The translations under genes and the position numbers were made by a program. Of a stretch of DNA of 64,000 nucleotides, positions 10,269 through 21,303 are shown in pieces. This DNA comes from Hofstenia miamia (Eukaryota; Xenacoelomorpha; Acoela). Position 1 is the stretch's first letter. Every line of letters begins with the position of its first letter. The stretch spans positions 449,779 through 513,778 of the forward strand of contig SCFE01000039.1 in the NCBI GenBank assembly GCA_004352715.1, in the 5' to 3' direction. Below the pieces are notes generated by a model. The model did not search any database. It was not told the origin of the DNA and saw only the letters and a list, made by a program, of their open reading frames with translations.

Positions 10269-12040
10269 TTAAATCAAGGTTACATAAGATAGTGGAGGAA
10301 ACCAGTCAAGCAGTAACAATAAGTAAATCCTTACCCACAATAACACAGCTAACGTTATAAAGTAACAGTAGATAAGCAGTGATAATGCCTGGTAGAGGAT
10401 ATTACAATACCCACATTTGGGATAGTTCATTTTCTCCAAGTTAAAAAGGATCTCTGTCTTGGTATGCACATTGTAGTAAGCCACTAATTCCAAAAATTGC
10501 TGCTTTGACCCAGGGTTATTGTGGATCAGGTGGCTCATGCAGAGTGGTGCATTGTCAAACTCAAGAGAATGGAACTTTGTCTCCAATGTGGATCCCCACA
10601 TATATTTGCAGAGGGTCTCTGAGAAAATGTTGAGGTCAGCAAAGGCAACACCCATGTGGTTAACTATCATCTGAGGCTGAAGGCGCCCCAATGGACTACT
10701 TGCACTGATAAGGCAGGCATAAAACTTCTCAAACCTTTCAATAGCCTTTTTGGTTTTGCCAGGTAATGATGGAGATGAGCATGAAAGCAGAAGCCAGTTC
10801 TTGATTTTCCATGTGGCGGGGCAAATGGCCAGCTCATGCATACATTTCTTGGCAAGGCACTCTTGGGCATGTTTGTTGAGAGGCAGTTGGATGTGTGGAT
10901 CTTGTGTCAGAAAAATGGACAGAACCCAAAAGGCTCCACATGACAGAATAGGTGGCACAAACTTCTCAGAGAACAGATGTTCAGCAAAATTTTGGTGGTC
11001 TTGTGAGGTGTAGGCTATGTGCAGCTCCATGAGGAGCCTCTCAATGGATCCGGAGTATTGTGACGTAGGGCTGTGGATATTAATAGTGGGTGAAACAGAC
11101 TCAGGGTTTCTATCTCCCTAGAGATTAGTCCAGACCTCATTGATCTTGGCTAGAGTTGCAGTGCTTTGAGAAAATGCAAAATTGACGTGCATGTTTGTAA
11201 CCAAGGCAAGACTGGGCCAGTTAGCAAAAATGGATTCAAGAATTTGCGACTGGGTGATGGCATCTATGATAAGCCTTGTGTCAACTGCAAGGTGATGGGT
11301 GGGTATTATCTTACACAAAAGAAGGTTGGTGTAAATTGATGTGGTCACTGAAAAGATATTAAACTGATACATACTGGTGGGACAATAGTAGTGAGTATAG
11401 AGGATCATGAAGTTCTCCATCCTAAAGTGAAGGTTAACAACTTCCTCAGGTATCTGTCCTGATATTCTTCTTTGACAACACCAGACAAATGTTCTCAACC
11501 TTCACTAGCCTATATGCTATTTCAATCTTTTCCATTACCTTGGGCTGGTTAACTTCACCAACTTGGAAGAAGAAAACAATGAGTAAGTTCTCAAAATCAA
11601 TGTTGATGTACTCGAATTTCTAAATGGTGTGGTTGTTGTTCAGCAGCTGGCACATGTGCATTATATTAAAATCCTCATCAAGCATGGTGTGGACCATACT
11701 TCACCAGTATGGTTGTTTGAGTCGTAGCATATTATGGTATTAATTTTGGGCCTATGTTCCACATCAATGACAAAGGGAATGACATCCACTGCACACGTGA
11801 GGTTCTTGGTGTTGTATGTCCAGCATAATTTGTTCTTCATTTCCTCCAATAAGTTGTCACATACAAAACTAACTGCTTTGGGGGTTGTGATAAAGTATCA
11901 ATGTAAAGTTTTGTCTCCTACCTTAGAGATCTTTCCACTCCCAAGGGGCTATTTGGTGCCCCAAATAGTTGTGGGAATCAAGCTCCCAAGGGGCTATTTG
12001 GCGCCCCAATTAGTCGCATGGTCTACTACCTGAGTCCTCC
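10269..12040 (-). pseudogene. ORF3 copy B (diverged, broken) of a minus-strand Gypsy relative
   Basis: Read on the minus strand from about 11930, where KTLH-stop-YFITTP matches the TLHPYF start of copies A and A2. Then: EHRPKINTIICY near 11755, MVHTMLDEDFN near 11695, FEYINIDFENLL near 11610, an EEVVNLHF block near 11435, KIKNWLLLS near 10805, GVAFADLNIF near 10640, and KYMWG at 10593-10607. The longest open part is 10269-11030. Several frameshifts and stops separate the blocks. Similarity to copy A is clear in order and motifs but distant, so B is a different lineage, not a recent duplicate. It lies downstream of integrase at 12476, as on the plus strand. The C-terminal third present in A2 (IEKWG onward) is not recognised here. 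Confidence 0.65.
11938..12018. repeat. 45-bp tandem repeat with GGGGC/GCCCC hairpins
   Basis: Two units starting CTCCCAAGGGGCTATTTGG at 11938 and 11983. Each contains a GGGGC-CTATTTGG-type stem-loop (AAGGGGCTATTTGGTGCCCC). The repeat falls in the spacer just upstream of ORF3 copy B, the region that carries a different repeat in the plus-strand element. Confidence 0.8.
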
Positions 12041-12475
12041 TGCATCCTTTTCTCTTGCGGGATACACTCTCCTCTGCTTGATGAGGGGTGTCATCTTGGC
12101 TCTGTTCATCTCAGGGGTTATGTCTTCACCTCACTTGTCTTCTTGCAGGCAGCTGGTTCTCAGTTTGTTTCATCTGATGTGGCTTGGTTGCTAAACATAA
12201 AGATTAAATAAGTTCCCAATCTAAATACTCTTGGTCCATAACTCTACATCTAGGCAAAGTAGAAGTAGCAGTAATGTTGCTACTATTACCAAGGTTATCA
12301 TTATAATCAACCTCAGAGAGGTTGTGTTCCTCACACTCAGTGAGGTTAGTATAATTCTCAAGTTCATTTACTCTGTCATTGACAAGTGAAAATTCACTAC
12401 TAGGGTTGATGAAAACATTGCTAATATCTTTAATAGTGCATTTGAGTCATTGGAAATGGGCGACTCTCCCATTAC
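12041..12475 (-). other. Spacer between integrase and ORF3, minus-strand element
   Basis: Continues the integrase tail in a degraded acidic frame, then an Arg/Lys/Gln-rich stretch near 12040-12170. No domain is recognised. It is the counterpart of the 3150-3859 spacer on the plus strand. Confidence 0.45.
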
Positions 12476-14430
12476 TTAATAAATATCTATGGTGGTCTTA
12501 CACCTTTGTAACAGTAAATGGACCCTGCCAGTTGGTAGCAAGTTTCTACACTTGATTTGTGTCAGTGATCTGGTGAGGAAAATATGCAAAAACCTTGTCA
12601 CCAACCTTGTGAGGCTCACCATACAGTTTGTGATTGAAATTTCACTGATAACAGATTGATTAGTGTTCTGACAGATAGTTAAGTGTACTTCTTGAAATTC
12701 ATGTAACATACAATTCACAAAATTCTCCAATGTGTGTTTGTTATAATCTGGGAACATAATGGAAAGGGGTGTACTCACCTCTTGCCCAAACATGGCCTTA
12801 AAGGGGCTGACCTTAGTAGTGGTATGCATAGTGGTGTTATAAAAATACTCTACTGCCTCAATGACGCATTTCCAATTTCTGCCTGCTGCTCAGGCAAGGG
12901 CAACTCAGATTAGTTTGATAACAGTGCAGTTGAGTCTTTCAACAACAACATTGGACTGCAGGTGATATGCAGTGGTGAACTCATGGAGTATCTTGAGCTC
13001 CTTCATCAAGGTCTCCATAAGGTGGTTTTAGAATTGAGGGCCACAATCTGAAATTAGGCACTCCATGGACCCAAACTTGAGAACCCATTCCTTGACCACT
13101 TTCTCTCCAATAACCTCAGCAGTGGTGCTGCTGAGGGGGATGAGTTAAGCATACTTGGTAAAATGATCAATAAGTATTAGGAGGTACTAGTACCCCTCCT
13201 CATTGCAAGAGAGTTTCTCAATGTCCATATGTACAACTTCATTTGTGTGTTCCAAGGCTCTGCTGTGCAGCTTGGTTCACTGTTCTGGAAAATGTCCAGC
13301 TCCCTGCAACAGGAAAGTTGTGCATTTTTTGATCACCTTCTGCACTGCGGCTCTAATACAAATAGTTACATATCTTGCATTAAATGAATGACACCTAAAT
13401 GGCCTTTCTCATGAATCTTTTGTACCAAATCTCTTTGTGTAAAGCAAGTCTGCATCAGTCAGTTTCCAATTATAGCACAGAAAATACCTGTTGGCAATGA
13501 GGCTGAGGATGTAGTTGTCATCTTTCAGTCTGGCAATGATCTTGCTTAACACTTGTCATAGTGTTGGTGATGGACAATTTCTGCTTCAGTAATCTCCTCC
13601 TTCACTAAAATAGGGAGGATCTCATTTGCATGTCAGTCTGCATTGATCTTGGGCAAACACTTGTAGTTGCTGTATGGGATAAACCCAAACAGTGTTTTCT
13701 CTCCAGGCAGTTTCCAGAGATCATGCTCATAGCTAGGGAGAGCAGTCCAATAGTCTGCCATATACTTCCACTCAAAGAGGCCATAGGGAATTATAAAGGC
13801 AGTCTTCAAAATATCAGAGGGCTTCATTGGCACCTGCCAGTAAGCCTTGTCCCAGGTTGAGGCAGCTGAATAACTTGTATTAACTAACATCATAAAGGAG
13901 ATCCTCAATGGGCAGAGTGGGTACTCATCCTTTACTGTAACATTGTTAAGCTTTCTGAAGTCCACACAAAGGCAGGACTTGTTGCCTTGTTTAATAAAGA
14001 CAGTGGGAGCTGTGTAGGGGCTATTGCTAGCTTGGATAATGCCATTTTCTATGAGGTCACTTAAGATCTTTTCATATTCTTCCCAGAAGCATTCCAGTAC
14101 TCTTCTGATGGGCAAGCATATTGGATTATCATTCTTGGTTATGATGGAATGCTGCTCTCCAACTGCCTGGCCAATGCTGATTGAGCCATAATTAAAGACC
14201 TCATAATGCTGTCAGAGCAGAGGGGAAAGTGAGTCATGCTCCTGAGCACTAAGATGTGGATGCTTCTGCTCATTAACAAGGGGATCCAAATGTTTTCACT
14301 TGGCTCCACCAGCTCATGGACAGCCATTAAGATTGGTGAGCAGGCAGCAGCATGGAATTCTGGATGAACTGAAGTTGCAATGAGCCTTTGTTGAGACTGA
14401 TCTATTGTAACCAAAGAATCAGAACTATTT
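12476..14430 (-). pseudogene. pol: Truncated Gypsy pol (RT fingers, integrase), copy B
   Basis: Minus-strand pol with an internal deletion. RT fingers (AYWQVPM, FRKLN) read 14115-13780. At about 13755 the frame jumps from the GLFEWKYM block straight to YWTALPSYEHDLWKLPGEKT, so the catalytic YxDD half of RT and most of RNase H are missing. The zinc-finger EKGHLG follows near 13405, and the integrase core lies around 13235-12920 with an HMDIEKLS Asp, SDCGPQF and VVERLN Glu, interrupted by frameshifts and stops. The C-terminal part continues to 12476. About 14139-14414 holds the pre-RT spacer. The protease Asp-Thr/Ser-Gly motif was looked for at 14430-14677 and not found. Non-functional. Confidence 0.8.
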
Positions 14431-14670
14431 AGAACAGTAACACATTTTTTTCCTCTAGAGACAAGGCAGAAAGGCAGAGATCAGGGGAGAAGTTAATTCC
14501 ACAAAAGTGTTTTCCCTTAAATCCAGAAATCATAACATCTCCAGTGTAAGCAGAGTCAGTGGTGACAGGAACACATCGCCAATGATGAGGCTCCCTGATC
14601 ATGCACTCAGAAAAGCTCAAAGAGATGTCCTGGCTGGGGACATTTGCTTTTTCTGATAGAGATGGTTTTA

Positions 14671-15660
14671 TTACCATAATTGATAATGCACAAATTCTTG
14701 GTCTCTGGGTTCATTGATGATGAAACCTTTGCCATCAGCAACTAGATGAATAACTGCTTGGCACTGAGATTTAGTGTGCCCTTTCTGACTGCAATGGAAA
14801 CAATGAGTATACTCAAGTTCTATTTTAATGGTGGAAGCAATGGTGCTTGAAGAGGTAGGAGACTTTGGTAAAGAAGAACCAGCTTTTAGATCTCCAGCAT
14901 CCTTATCAATATGAGTAGTGTTGTGCAGCATATATATGATGCTTATGGCCTTGCAGATAATTAAGCTGAGATCATACTCAGGGTTGTACTTGAGTTCAAG
15001 GCAACTTTGAATGTTATGCAGGAAGCCTTGGCAGATGTATGAAAAAAGATCATGCTTTGAATACTCAGGGGTGAGCTTCCTTAAATGAAACAGCCTTTCC
15101 ACTTGTGTGATGTACATGTGAATGTCATCACCTTTTTGAATGAGAGATCACAAAGTAGTGTTTTGTACTGATGTTTGATATGGGGGGCCTTTTGTAATGG
15201 TCCTTGAAATATCCAATATGAAGCAGATAACTGGTCTTCACATCTCAATCTAGCATCATGTACTGATTGTACATGATACCTTGAAGGTAGGTGGGGAATT
15301 AAGCAATGGGGGCATCTTGGGTAGCTTTGTACTGTCACATGGTTAACTCAAAGAGAAAGAACCACTCTTCAAAAGATTGAGAGATTTTGTCAATCTTTCC
15401 AGTACATCTAGGTAATATTGAATGTTGATTAAACAGGTTAGCAGTATTGCTCCAGCACCAGTCATGGGTAGTATCAATTGAGTATAGTGAGGGCCACTCT
15501 TAAGAGCAGATGTGGAAAAGTTGCATGACTGTGGTGGAGTAGTTGGAGTCACACCAGTAGGGGTAACACAGTTGTTCACAGGTGCAGGAGGTGAAACAGT
15601 CACACTCAGCACAGACGAAATTGGAGTGGCAATCATGGTTAGCTTGGGAACCTGAGTCAA
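14671..15660 (-). pseudogene. gag: Gypsy gag with CCHC zinc knuckle, broken
   Basis: Nucleocapsid/capsid precursor remnant. In the segment 14671-15117 a CCHC knuckle lies at Cys106, Cys109, His114, Cys119 (C-X2-C-X4-H-X4-C; about 14761-14802), which would bind the element RNA. Upstream, in other frames, are a capsid-like stretch with FEEWFFLFEL near 15370 and a Pro/Thr/Val-rich N-terminal region at 15500-15660. At least two frameshifts separate these parts. It is followed directly by the protease/RT region, the usual gag-pol order. Confidence 0.7.
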
Positions 15661-15775
15661 AACTTACTGTGTGAAGGTGGGCTCTCCAGCTGTGAAAGAG
15701 GTAACAGGGTAATGAATTGTGGCATAAATAGTGTAGAAGTGGAGACAATGGGGCTGCTCAGAAGGTGAGCAGAAA

Positions 15776-16065
15776 TCATTTCAGAGACTTGCTCTGAAAG
15801 ACATTTAGAGAAATTGTCCAACACAGTGTTTTCTCTCCAGGCAGTTTCCAGAGATCATGCTCATAGCTAGGGAAAGCAGGCCAATATTCTGCATTGTTGT
15901 GAAGTCTCCCTTGACAGTGTTTAATGGAGAAGGTAAAATCATTCAAGTACTTGAACCTCTGGGCAAGTAATGTACTTGGAAGGGCTAGACTGGTGATGAA
16001 TGAGGCAGGCTGCTCTGCCACAGCAGAGAAGTAGGCATGTTTTTTAGTCTCCAGATTGGTAGGAG
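15776..16065 (-). pseudogene. Isolated Gypsy RNase H fragment, fused to ORF3 copy C
   Basis: Reads KKHAYFSAVAEQ, then FKYLNDFTFSIKHCQGRLHNNAEYW and the PSYEHDLWKLPGEKT block. This is the end of RNase H and the connection before integrase. The last block is almost identical at the nucleotide level to 13690-13765 in copy B, so this is a second, displaced copy of the segment deleted there. It directly adjoins the ORF3 copy C tail near 16070, so a recombination joined two elements. Confidence 0.65.
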
Positions 16066-16289
16066 CATAGTTATCAAGATCAAGGGGGTGGTGTACATTG
16101 AAGCAACATTGTCAATATGTGTTTCTCTATGTTCCCATATGTGCCTTCTATTTTGGCAGTTGTTGTAGTCCAAATGTTGCTGAGTAATTTTTTTTCAAAG
16201 TTTTGATGTCCTCCCAGAATGAGTTGGTTAAGCTACTCTTCATAAATTTCTGTGCTGTTTCTCCTGCTATTGTTATTTTTGAGGTTATA

Positions 16290-16900
16290 CAGGGTGTTCA
16301 CAATCTCCCTGCTGTTTTTTAAACTCAATCATAATGAAAAATAATGATTAAAATAAACACTAATGATATTACTAACAACAAACATAAAATTAAAGCAAGT
16401 GTTCAATGTGTCCTCCATTACTTTCAATACACAGATTGCAGCTTGACCTACCTTTCTTTGAGATGTAGTGGGGCAATCACCAAAAGCTGAAACAATTGCT
16501 TCTCTCTTCTCACTTGATAATCGTCTGTTCCTGTGATTTCCTATTGGTGGCCGTGGAAGCACTGATAATGTTTCTCTGAAACGGTTTTTCCAGTCACGTA
16601 GAGTTCGTACAGGTGGGGCTTCTTTATTATACCTTTCAGAGAACTTGCGGCATGCCTCTTCGCAGTTAAACACCGTCGCATAGGAAACAATCATTGAAAT
16701 TTCATCTAACGTATAGTCTCTGTATTCCATTATTGATTATCAATTTGATTACAAATGCAATCTGTGTATTGAAAGTAATGGAGGACACATTGAACACTTG
16801 CTTTAATTTTATGTTTGTTGTTGGTAATTAGTGTTTATTTTAATCATTATTTTTCATTATGATTGAGTTTAAAAACGGCGGGGAGATCGCGAACACCCTG
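16290..16900 (-). mobile_element. 611-bp mariner-like element with ~150-bp terminal inverted repeats and TA target duplication
   Basis: Both ends begin CAGGGTGTTC (left CAGGGTGTTCACAATCTCCC; right complement CAGGGTGTTCGCGATCTCCC) and are flanked by TA at 16288-16289 and 16901-16902. The inverted repeats stay near-identical for about 150 bases, far longer than usual mariner ends. The transposase catalytic domain is absent, so the element is non-autonomous. It is inserted in ORF3 copy C, whose sequence continues on both sides, and is therefore younger than that copy. Confidence 0.85.
16440..16730 (-). pseudogene. N-terminal helix-turn-helix (DUF4817-like) of a mariner-type transposase
   Basis: Begins MEYRDYTLDEISMIVSY at 16730. 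EEACRKFSERYNKEAPPVRTLRDW is typical of the DUF4817/HTH DNA-binding domain at the start of some mariner transposases, followed by an Arg-rich linker (GNHRNRRLSSEKR). The reading frame then runs into the left inverted repeat and stops at 16329. No DDD/DDE domain remains, so it could bind transposon ends but not cut. Family assignment is from motif resemblance. Confidence 0.6.
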
Positions 16901-18440
16901 TACATTCAATGTTGACTGCTAATTGATTTTGTGGCTGTAGTATTTGTGTAATCTCAGTTTTTGTAAATGCCTCTGTGCATAGCAATTTAATGAATGACTT
17001 TGTCTCCTTTTCATATACTTCACCATATATTCTTTGGACTATGTTGTTTTGCCATTCTTGCTTGACTGTTATTTCCACTAGCAATCTCTCATCATCTGCA
17101 TTGACCCAAGATATTTTGCTTGGAATGCATTATCCCCACTTCTTGAGGTTTATCTTATCTATCTGTCTTTGTGTTTTCAGCATTAGAGTGATATCAGATT
17201 ATTGTAGTAGTTGGTTTTCTCTGTCCATCTCTTCTTGAGACTTGCAAGTTCATCAGTTTTTCTGCATTACTTCTGATGTTTTCATCATTTTAGTGTATAT
17301 AAATTTTGGGTAATCCATCATGTATTTGCATATTTCCTTTTTGATTGTCTTGTTTGTGTATGACCTTCTTATTTTCTATACAGTTTCCACAGTTTCAATT
17401 TGCTCTCTTCTCATTAAGTTCCTTGCAGTCATCCATTGTTGTTTCTTCAGTGCTCTTAGTTTACAGTATGATGTTGCCCCCACATGTATTTCTTTGTTGC
17501 ATCACTCAGTATGTCTATTTCAGTTGGATGGATTCCTGTGTTGTTTGCCAGTTGCTTAGTCTTCCCAATGTTTGTTCTCTTGTCATCAATCTGGTGAAAT
17601 ATTGAATGTTTGTAGTGGTTTCTTCATTGGTGATAGCATTGTTATGCTTATTGCTTGTAATATCAAATTTTTCACATTAGCTGTAATAGGTGATAAAGCA
17701 AATTTGTATTTCCTATTTTTTGCTATCACTTGTCTCTCTTTTCTTGACATTGGCAGTTCCAGCTTGTCATTTTCTGTTAAGGTGATTGCTTGTATACAAA
17801 TTGACATTTGAGCCCTTATTTCTGGTGCATTAATTTCATCAAATATGTTTTTGAAGTTGTTATTTCACCCTATCTCATAGGCTCTCCTTATTTCATGTAG
17901 TGTTTTCTTCACTGTTTTGTGGTATGTTTTAATTGGTGATTTGATGTCTATTTTCAGCCATCTGTCTTGGATCAGTTGGTCTCCTTTGATCTCACACCAT
18001 ACATCTGAAATTTGTTTTAAATTTTCAGGCATTTGGTTCATGCTACATTTTAGATATATGTTGCCTACTTCTTCCATGTTGCCTTCTGTTTGCATTAATT
18101 CCATCATTTTTATTTGATAGTAGAGATCAATTGCTATTTTGGGCTTGACCATTATCCTTTCTACTGATGTTATGAAGTTGAGTTTTAAATCTGTTGCTAC
18201 AAGTTCCAATGAACTATATGATAAGTAGGTTTTTCCTATTTAGGTTCACCTGTTTGCATTCTTCAATGATTTTTTCTCTGTGTGTTATTAATTTCTGTGT
18301 ATCTGCTAGTGTAAACTGATTATTAAATGTGATGTGCATGGTACTTCTAAACTATGGTCAATTTAGATTCTCATTCATATTTCATTTGTATGAGATGATG
18401 TAGAATCTTGTCAACCCTTAATTTGTGTGAAATAGGAATA

Positions 18441-20110
18441 ATTGCTGATACAAATCAACATTTTTTCTGTAGACAAAGGGTGTGAGAGATTCCATAATCA
18501 CTCCCTTTTGAATCATATTGGTATTATGCCAGTGGTTCTGGTTATGATTACTTTTTAGGTTGGGAGTCAGTTATGGTAGAGGGTCAAAACCTGAAGTAGA
18601 TCAATGCAAAAGAGAGATAAATCCTGGTTGGTAACAACTCCAGTTTTCTTGGAAACCACAGAATTCATTCACAGACCTCACAGTGCATGAATAGTGTTCT
18701 CAATGATAATGTTTGATTTGTAGCCAATTAATTTAGTGCATTGATTGCTCTTGTTATTAATGTTGAGTAAATAAAGAATGATAGCACAACCTCAATGCAT
18801 TTGCTTGTTATAATTCCCTACATGTAATATCCCTACATATATAATTATACAGGAAGGCCCTCTATACATGTGAGCAAGCAATGCTGCCAGCAGAAAGTAG
18901 GAATTGTATGTTGGTCAATAGTCAACTACCATTTGACATATCATTGAACAAGTTAATAACACAGACAAACATGCCAACTGGCAAAGGTCAGGGCTCTGAG
19001 GCATCTTGTATGTATAATAATCCTTCTTATTGAGACTTGAGAATTTGGATCTAAAAAGATTAGCCTATTTCAAATTATGAACAACATTTCTTATTAGCAA
19101 ATCAATTGAAGGGAAAGCTAGAACAGATAAAAACCCCTATTTGTAAACCTAACTTAAGAGCATATTTGAAGTCCCAGCTACTGGCTGCACCACACTTTTG
19201 AAAGGCTGGATCATGCAGCTGCTCTAAAATACCTTTAGCCAGATTTGGGGACCACCTGCAGACTACTCTCATGCTTGAATGTTTAGCTTTCCATTAATAT
19301 AATTAAATAAACCTGATTACAAAGTAAATCCAGTAAAATTCATTCATCACAATCACATATATTACTGCATATTTATATCAAATTCTTATAAACAATTAAA
19401 CAATCAGCAAGTACCTGGTCATTAGTGTTGTTGACAATTTTCCCTCTTTTTCTTCATCTGCTAATATTATGCAACATCAGCATTAATTAGCACATGTGAG
19501 ATCATCTTTTGGTTTTTTGTCAAACTGGCCAATGTAACTAATATCAAATCAAATAATCAAAGGATAATAACTGTGTGTTTACATTTTAATCAAATTATTG
19601 TACTACTAGTCTTAGTTGTGTCCTTAATTTCTCTTTAGTTGACCACACACACACGGATTATGCCACATTATATTCAGTTGACTAATTAATAATTATACAT
19701 TAAAAAGTAAACCCAGGGAAAAAATAGTTACAGTTAACTCAAAAATGGTCTTAGTAATGGTAAGTTTCAATTTATTTCATTTATACTTTAGTTGTCCCAT
19801 CATAAACTTTAAATTACTTAGACTATACACTGGATTTTAATTGCATGTTTGAGAGGGGAGTGCTGCATAAGTTCGTATCATTTTTATATGATGTTCCATA
19901 TAGATATACTTTTTATTAATAAAACTGCAATACAACTATTAATCATTTAAAAATTTTCCAGCATTCACTTTTTGAAGCCAATCACTTTTGATGCTATCAC
20001 AAGTTAATTTTATTGTTAAAAGTGCAGTAAATGCAAAAATGTTTTCATTTTAGAATTTTCAATTGTTTAATTATTATATTTACAAAAATGTTATAATGGT
20101 TTTGTATATG
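18441..20110. other. Intergenic; includes a dispersed repeat at 19150-19380
   Basis: No gene recognised. About 19150-19380 resembles 53890-54060: both share a GTTTAGCTTxCCATTxxTAT...ACCTGATxACAAAGTAAA core and similar flanks, so it is a member of a dispersed repeat family with no coding content. The rest is AT-rich and featureless to me. Confidence 0.5.
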
Positions 20111-20117
20111 ACACTCT

Positions 20118-20150
20118 TGGGCCAGGCCAGGCCGGGCCTGGGCCTGAATA
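20118..20150. other. GC-rich near-palindromic patch
   Basis: GGGCCAGGCCAGGCCGGGCC followed by TGGGCCTG: a run of GGCC units, nearly self-complementary, in very AT-rich surroundings. It could be the worn end of a hAT-type element, but no target duplication or partner end was found. Confidence 0.4.
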
Positions 20151-20199
20151 TAATCAATTAAAACGGGAAATATTATAGTAATGTCATTAATATCAATGC

Positions 20200-20800
20200 A
20201 AACTACAAAAAAAATATCTCGGAGTGGAAATAGACAAAAATCTTCATTGTCAACAATTTGTAAGCTCCAAAATCAGAAAAATGGCTTCGTCAATCCAATA
20301 CCTCAATACCTTTAGATGTGTTGTTCAGGAAAAGCAGATCATAAATACCTTTATAATGAGCCAGCTTGCATATGCTTGCGTATTACTAAACTGAATACCA
20401 CTGAAACAACAAGCGTGATGGAATAATATCTTTAACAGGTCAATCTCTACAATGTTTTCTGTCAAATGGCAACGAACCAGAAGGCTTCTTAAACATCACA
20501 GAATATTGAGCCTAGTGACAAATTAATGTTATGAGCACCCAAAATCTATTCAATAACAAATTTACAATGAATCAAAGAACAAATAAATGCATTAGCAAAT
20601 ATAGAATTAGAGAGTCAGCATGGCAAAATCTTACACAGTAATTACTACAAACCTGTGGAACAATTTAGACAACAATATAAGAAACGCAAAGAACATAAAG
20701 TTATTTAAAAGATTGTTAAAAGAAAACTTATTAAACAAACAACACGCTTTTGGAACATCAAATAGGCTGCATTTATGGCAGAATGAGAGAGTGATATAAT
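20200..20800 (+). pseudogene. 3' end of a non-LTR retrotransposon reverse transcriptase
   Basis: YLGVEIDKNL from 20215, then KIRKMASSIQYLNTF and IMSQLAYA, and near the end LWNNLDNNIRN and LFKRLLKENLL (20650-20735). These are the thumb and C-terminal tail of a LINE RT protein. The middle contains stops. The tail resembles the one at 44275-44400 on the other strand, so the two probably belong to the same LINE family. Everything 5' of the thumb is absent (5' truncation). Confidence 0.75.
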
Positions 20801-21217
20801 TGTAAATATGTACAATAGGTGTTTTTTATTTAATTTTTTATCTGTAGTTTGTAGCCTAGTTTGTAGTTGTACATTAGTATATATATTGTATAGTATACAT
20901 TTTGTAATAGTGTTTATATCATATATATATTGTACTACATTGTATACAAACGAATGAAGGCTAATTAACAGACTTCATGTCAAGAGTATCAATTGCATTT
21001 CTTTATCAATCGACTACGTGCTTATTAATGAATTAAGCAAATAAATTATCAAGAGTGAATAAAACGCGAAATGGGGCGCGCACTCTAGTTTGTAATTAAA
21101 GGGAATCCCCGCATTCGCACCGGAAGTAAGAAATTTACGGCATACGCTGGTTATATAATTATTCTTTCGTCTTTGATAACACTCAGAATTTGTTTTGAAA
21201 AGTTCACAACAAAGTTT

Positions 21218-21297
21218 TTTGCGTTCACACATACAACTTTTGCTGACAACCTCATTAAGTTTGAAAAAGTTGTGAACAAAGTTGTATGTCTGAACGC
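21218..21297. repeat. Imperfect inverted repeat
   Basis: GCGTTCACACATACAACTTT at the left is mirrored by AAAGTTGTATGTCTGAACGC at the right, with about 40 bases between. It adjoins the transposon end at 21304 and may be part of that element or of a nested small element. Confidence 0.5.
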
Positions 21298-21303
21298 TAC
21301 TTA

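Larger units (their letters stand above)
16070..18440 (-). pseudogene. ORF3 copy C, interrupted by a mariner-like element
   Basis: Minus strand. Recognisable in order: YIISYK and RSTMHITFNNQFTLADTQ near 18400-18290, SLELVATDLKLNF near 18205, IDLYYQIKMMEL near 18130, RRAYEIG near 17875, LPMSRKERQV near 17745, THPTEIDIL near 17530, KYMWG at 17477-17491, INLKKWG near 17130, ADDERLLVEI near 17090, and FTKTEITQILQPQNQLAV near 16960. The 16290-16900 transposon then splits it, and it resumes with TNSFWEDIKTLKKNY near 16215, EGTYGNIEKHI near 16130 and ITMLLPIWRLKN near 16065, matching A2 8180-8360. A deletion lies between 18240 and 18210, and several frameshifts are present. This copy shows that the C-terminal third of A2 belongs to ORF3. 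Confidence 0.7.

Noticed and set aside
14430-14677. Possible retroviral-type aspartic protease between gag and RT
   Set aside because: The position fits, but no Asp-Thr/Ser-Gly motif is visible.
17320-17811. Several plus-strand hydrophobic open frames (Leu/Phe/Ser-rich)
   Set aside because: They are antisense shadows of ORF3 copy C, whose motifs read on the minus strand.
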